This document shows, piece after piece, positions 62,381-64,000 of a stretch of 64,000 bases of DNA (the stretch's first letter is position 1; every line of letters starts with the position of its first letter). The stretch spans positions 1 through 64,000 of the forward strand of contig NZ_KQ948043.1 of assembly GCF_001513965.1 (NCBI RefSeq), read 5' to 3'. A program made the position numbers and the translations under genes. Source of the DNA: Streptomyces cellostaticus. Its GTDB lineage: Bacteria; Actinomycetota; Actinomycetes; Streptomycetales; Streptomycetaceae. The notes beneath the pieces are model-generated. The model did not search any database and was not told the origin of the DNA. It was given only the letters and a program-made list of their open reading frames with translations.

Positions 62381-63733
62381 TCATGCCAAGCGGCGGAATA
62401 CGGGCTTCACCGGTCGTCCGCCCAGCCAGGGCGTGGGGTCGGCGGCGTCCAGCGCCTTCCGGTACACCGCACATGCCTGGGCCACCACGTCGACGGTGTG
62501 ATCGATGTCGGCGTCGCTGAGCGCGCTGCTCACCACGAACGACGGGGCCAGCACCCCGCCCGCGAGGAGCCGGCGCAGGAACAGGGTGCGGTACTGCTGT
62601 GACGGCTGCCCGTTCTCGTCGAGGGTGGCGAAGACCAGGTTGCTGGCCCGGCCCCGGACGACGATGTGCTCGGCGACGCCCATGCCGGCCGCGGCGTCGC
62701 GGACACCGGCGGCCAACCGCTCGCCGAGGGCGTGGAGCCGCGCGGTGACGCCCTCTTCGGCGTAGATGGTCTGCACGGCCATCGCGGCGGCCAGCGAGTG
62801 CGTTTCGGCACCGTGCGTGGTGGACAGCAGGAACACCCGCTCGCCGGAGTGACGCAGCCCGCCCTGCTCCATCAGCTCGCGGCGCCCGGCCAGCGCGGAG
62901 ACGGCGAATCCGTTGCCCAGCGCCTTGCCGAACGTGGAGAGGTCGGGGACGACGCCGTACAGGCCCTGGGCGCCCGCCTCGGACCAGCGGAAGCCGGTGA
63001 TCATCTCATCGAAGATCAGTACGCAGCCGTGCCGGTCGGCCAGCTCGCGCAGGCCGGCGAGGTATCCGGGCGGCGGCTCGGTGTGGGTGGCGGGTTCGAG
63101 GATCAGGCAGGCGACCTCGTCCTGGTACCGGGTGAGCAGCTCCTCCGTGGCACCCAGGTCCCCGTAAGGGAACGCCACGGTGAGCTCGTTGGTCGCCGCC
63201 GGAACACCGGCGGACATGGGCGTGGTGCCGATGAACCAGTCGTCGACGGAGAAGAACGGATGGTCGGCGCAGAGGGCCACCCGCGGGCGCCCGGTGGCGG
63301 CGCGGGCGAGGCGTACCGCGGCGGTGGTGGCGTCGGAGCCGTTCTTCGCGAACTTCACCATCTCGGCGGTCGGCACCGTGGCCAGGAAGCGTTCCGCGGC
63401 GTCGACCTCCACGACGGACGGCCGGACGAAGTTGCTGCCGCGGTCGATTTCCCGCCGCACCGCCTCGGTCACGCGTGGGTGGGCGTGGCCGAGACTGACC
63501 GACCGCAGGCCGGAGCCGTACTCGACGTAGCGGTTGCCGTCGACGTCCCACACGTGGGCGCCGCGGCCGTGGCTGATGACCGGGGCCAGGTTCTCGGGGT
63601 ACTGGTCGTCGCCCTTGGCGTAGGTGTGCGCGCCACCGGGGATCATCGAGTGCAGCTGCTCGTTCGCCGCCTGCGACCTGGGCAGGAGGAACTCCGCGGT
63701 CTCTTCGGTGTGTTCGGTGTGTTCGGTGGTCAA
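62381..63733 (-). CDS. PLP-dependent class III aminotransferase (GSA-aminomutase-like)
   Basis: A 450-residue fold-type I PLP enzyme. Substrate and cofactor blocks are PGGAHTYAKGDDQYPENLAP, WDVDGNRYVEYGSGLRSVSL, FAKNGSDATTAAVRLARAAT, CVLIFDEMITGFRWSEAGAQ and STFGKALGNGFAVSALAG, where the Lys binds PLP. It resembles glutamate-1-semialdehyde 2,1-aminomutase but sits beside a sugar epimerase, so it may transaminate a sugar or other keto intermediate instead of serving haem synthesis. It starts at TTG 63733 with GGAAGGG overlapping the upstream gene's end, six bases away, so they are one operon. Confidence 0.87.
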   Translation of the reverse strand: MTTEHTEHTEETAEFLLPRSQAANEQLHSMIPGGAHTYAKGDDQYPENLAPVISHGRGAHVWDVDGNRYVEYGSGLRSVSLGHAHPRVTEAVRREIDRGSNFVRPSVVEVDAAERFLATVPTAEMVKFAKNGSDATTAAVRLARAATGRPRVALCADHPFFSVDDWFIGTTPMSAGVPAATNELTVAFPYGDLGATEELLTRYQDEVACLILEPATHTEPPPGYLAGLRELADRHGCVLIFDEMITGFRWSEAGAQGLYGVVPDLSTFGKALGNGFAVSALAGRRELMEQGGLRHSGERVFLLSTTHGAETHSLAAAMAVQTIYAEEGVTARLHALGERLAAGVRDAAAGMGVAEHIVVRGRASNLVFATLDENGQPSQQYRTLFLRRLLAGGVLAPSFVVSSALSDADIDHTVDVVAQACAVYRKALDAADPTPWLGGRPVKPVFRRLA

Positions 63734-63739
63734 CCGACT

Positions 63740-64000
63740 TCACCCTTCCTTGTGCTTCAGGGCCTCGGCGAGGCTCGGCGCCTCACGGTCCCGCTGGGAC
63801 ATCGATGTGACCGGCAGCGGCCAGGGAATGGCCAGCTCCGGGTCGTCGAAGGCGATCGTCACGTCCTCGGCCGGATCGTGCGGGCGGTCGATCCGGTACG
63901 AGGTGTCGGCGGTTTCGGTCAGCGCCTGGAAGCCGTGCGCGCACCCCGCCGGGATGTACAGGGTCGTCTGCGTCTCGCCGGACAGCTCGAAGGAGGCCCG
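63740..64000 (-). CDS. dTDP-4-dehydrorhamnose 3,5-epimerase family (partial)
   Basis: The last 86 codons of a gene that begins beyond the window. It reads ELSGETQTTLYIPAGCAHGF, QALTETADTSYRIDRPHDPA and EDVTIAFDDPELAIPWPLP. 'L.IP.G.AHGFQ.L...A...Y.....Y.P..E.....DDP.L.I.WP' is the C-terminal half of RmlC/RfbC-type cupin epimerases. It lies immediately upstream of the aminomutase in the same operon and implies a deoxysugar or polysaccharide cluster continuing to the right. Confidence 0.87.
   Translation of the reverse strand, partial: RASFELSGETQTTLYIPAGCAHGFQALTETADTSYRIDRPHDPAEDVTIAFDDPELAIPWPLPVTSMSQRDREAPSLAEALKHKEG

Overview
The window is high-GC actinomycete DNA and almost certainly comes from a Streptomyces chromosome. 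The evidence is the GC-rich codon usage, the many GTG/TTG starts, a sortase-E type LAXTG surface protein, a CseB/CseC-like two-component pair, a 24-codon bL37 ribosomal protein gene, and many small HTH/membrane/secreted families typical of Streptomyces. It looks like accessory (arm-type) chromosome: short runs of intact genes are separated by stretches of transposase fragments and decayed genes.

Layout. 0-3.2 kb: a hypothetical gene, the tiny bL37 gene, and remnants of IS481, IS5 and ISAzo13 elements. 3.2-6.3 kb: two related secreted proteins in tandem with a CseB/CseC-like response regulator and sensor kinase. 6.5-19.6 kb: housekeeping/accessory genes (lipoprotein, LAXTG protein, YCII protein, S1-domain protein, HTH/coiled-coil protein, flavodoxin with divergent LysR, membrane protein). 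19.6-26 kb: an orphan XRE regulator, remnants of a secreted protein, an MFS transporter and Ku, an alcohol dehydrogenase, a strange serine-type tRNA-like gene, IS remnants, and an FAD monooxygenase/TetR pair. 26-29.3 kb: a serine beta-lactamase-like hydrolase, a methyltransferase and gene fragments.

29.7-32.6 kb holds a class IV lanthipeptide locus (LanL synthetase plus a 42-residue precursor), followed by an Rpf-like secreted hydrolase and a large multi-lectin protein. 36.3-37.6 kb is a divergent TetR/cupin pair. 37.6-38.9 kb holds a TetR fragment and a broken S8 peptidase. 38.9-49.6 kb is a complete thiopeptide operon on the minus strand with the gene order of the lactazole (laz) cluster: precursor A, dehydratase B, pyridine synthase C, leader-binding protein D, YcaO cyclodehydratase E, and the elimination/azoline-dehydrogenase fusion F. 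The core peptide resembles that of lactazole but differs in one ring residue and has a longer tail. A second precursor copy with two frameshifts and a strong hairpin lie between the precursor and lazB.

50-59.6 kb: a papain-like cysteine peptidase with a partner surface protein and a divergent XRE regulator, a PASTA Ser/Thr kinase, a broken DUF6461 gene and a subtilisin-like lipoprotein. 59.6-61.6 kb is IS debris. 61.7-64 kb: a PAP2 phosphatase, then a PLP aminomutase and the end of a dTDP-sugar 3,5-epimerase that open what looks like a sugar-related cluster beyond the window.

The main biological content is two RiPP pathways within 20 kb, each with its own modifying enzymes but no dedicated exporter or leader peptidase in the window. 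All family names come from reading the translated sequence and recalled family features; no searches were run.
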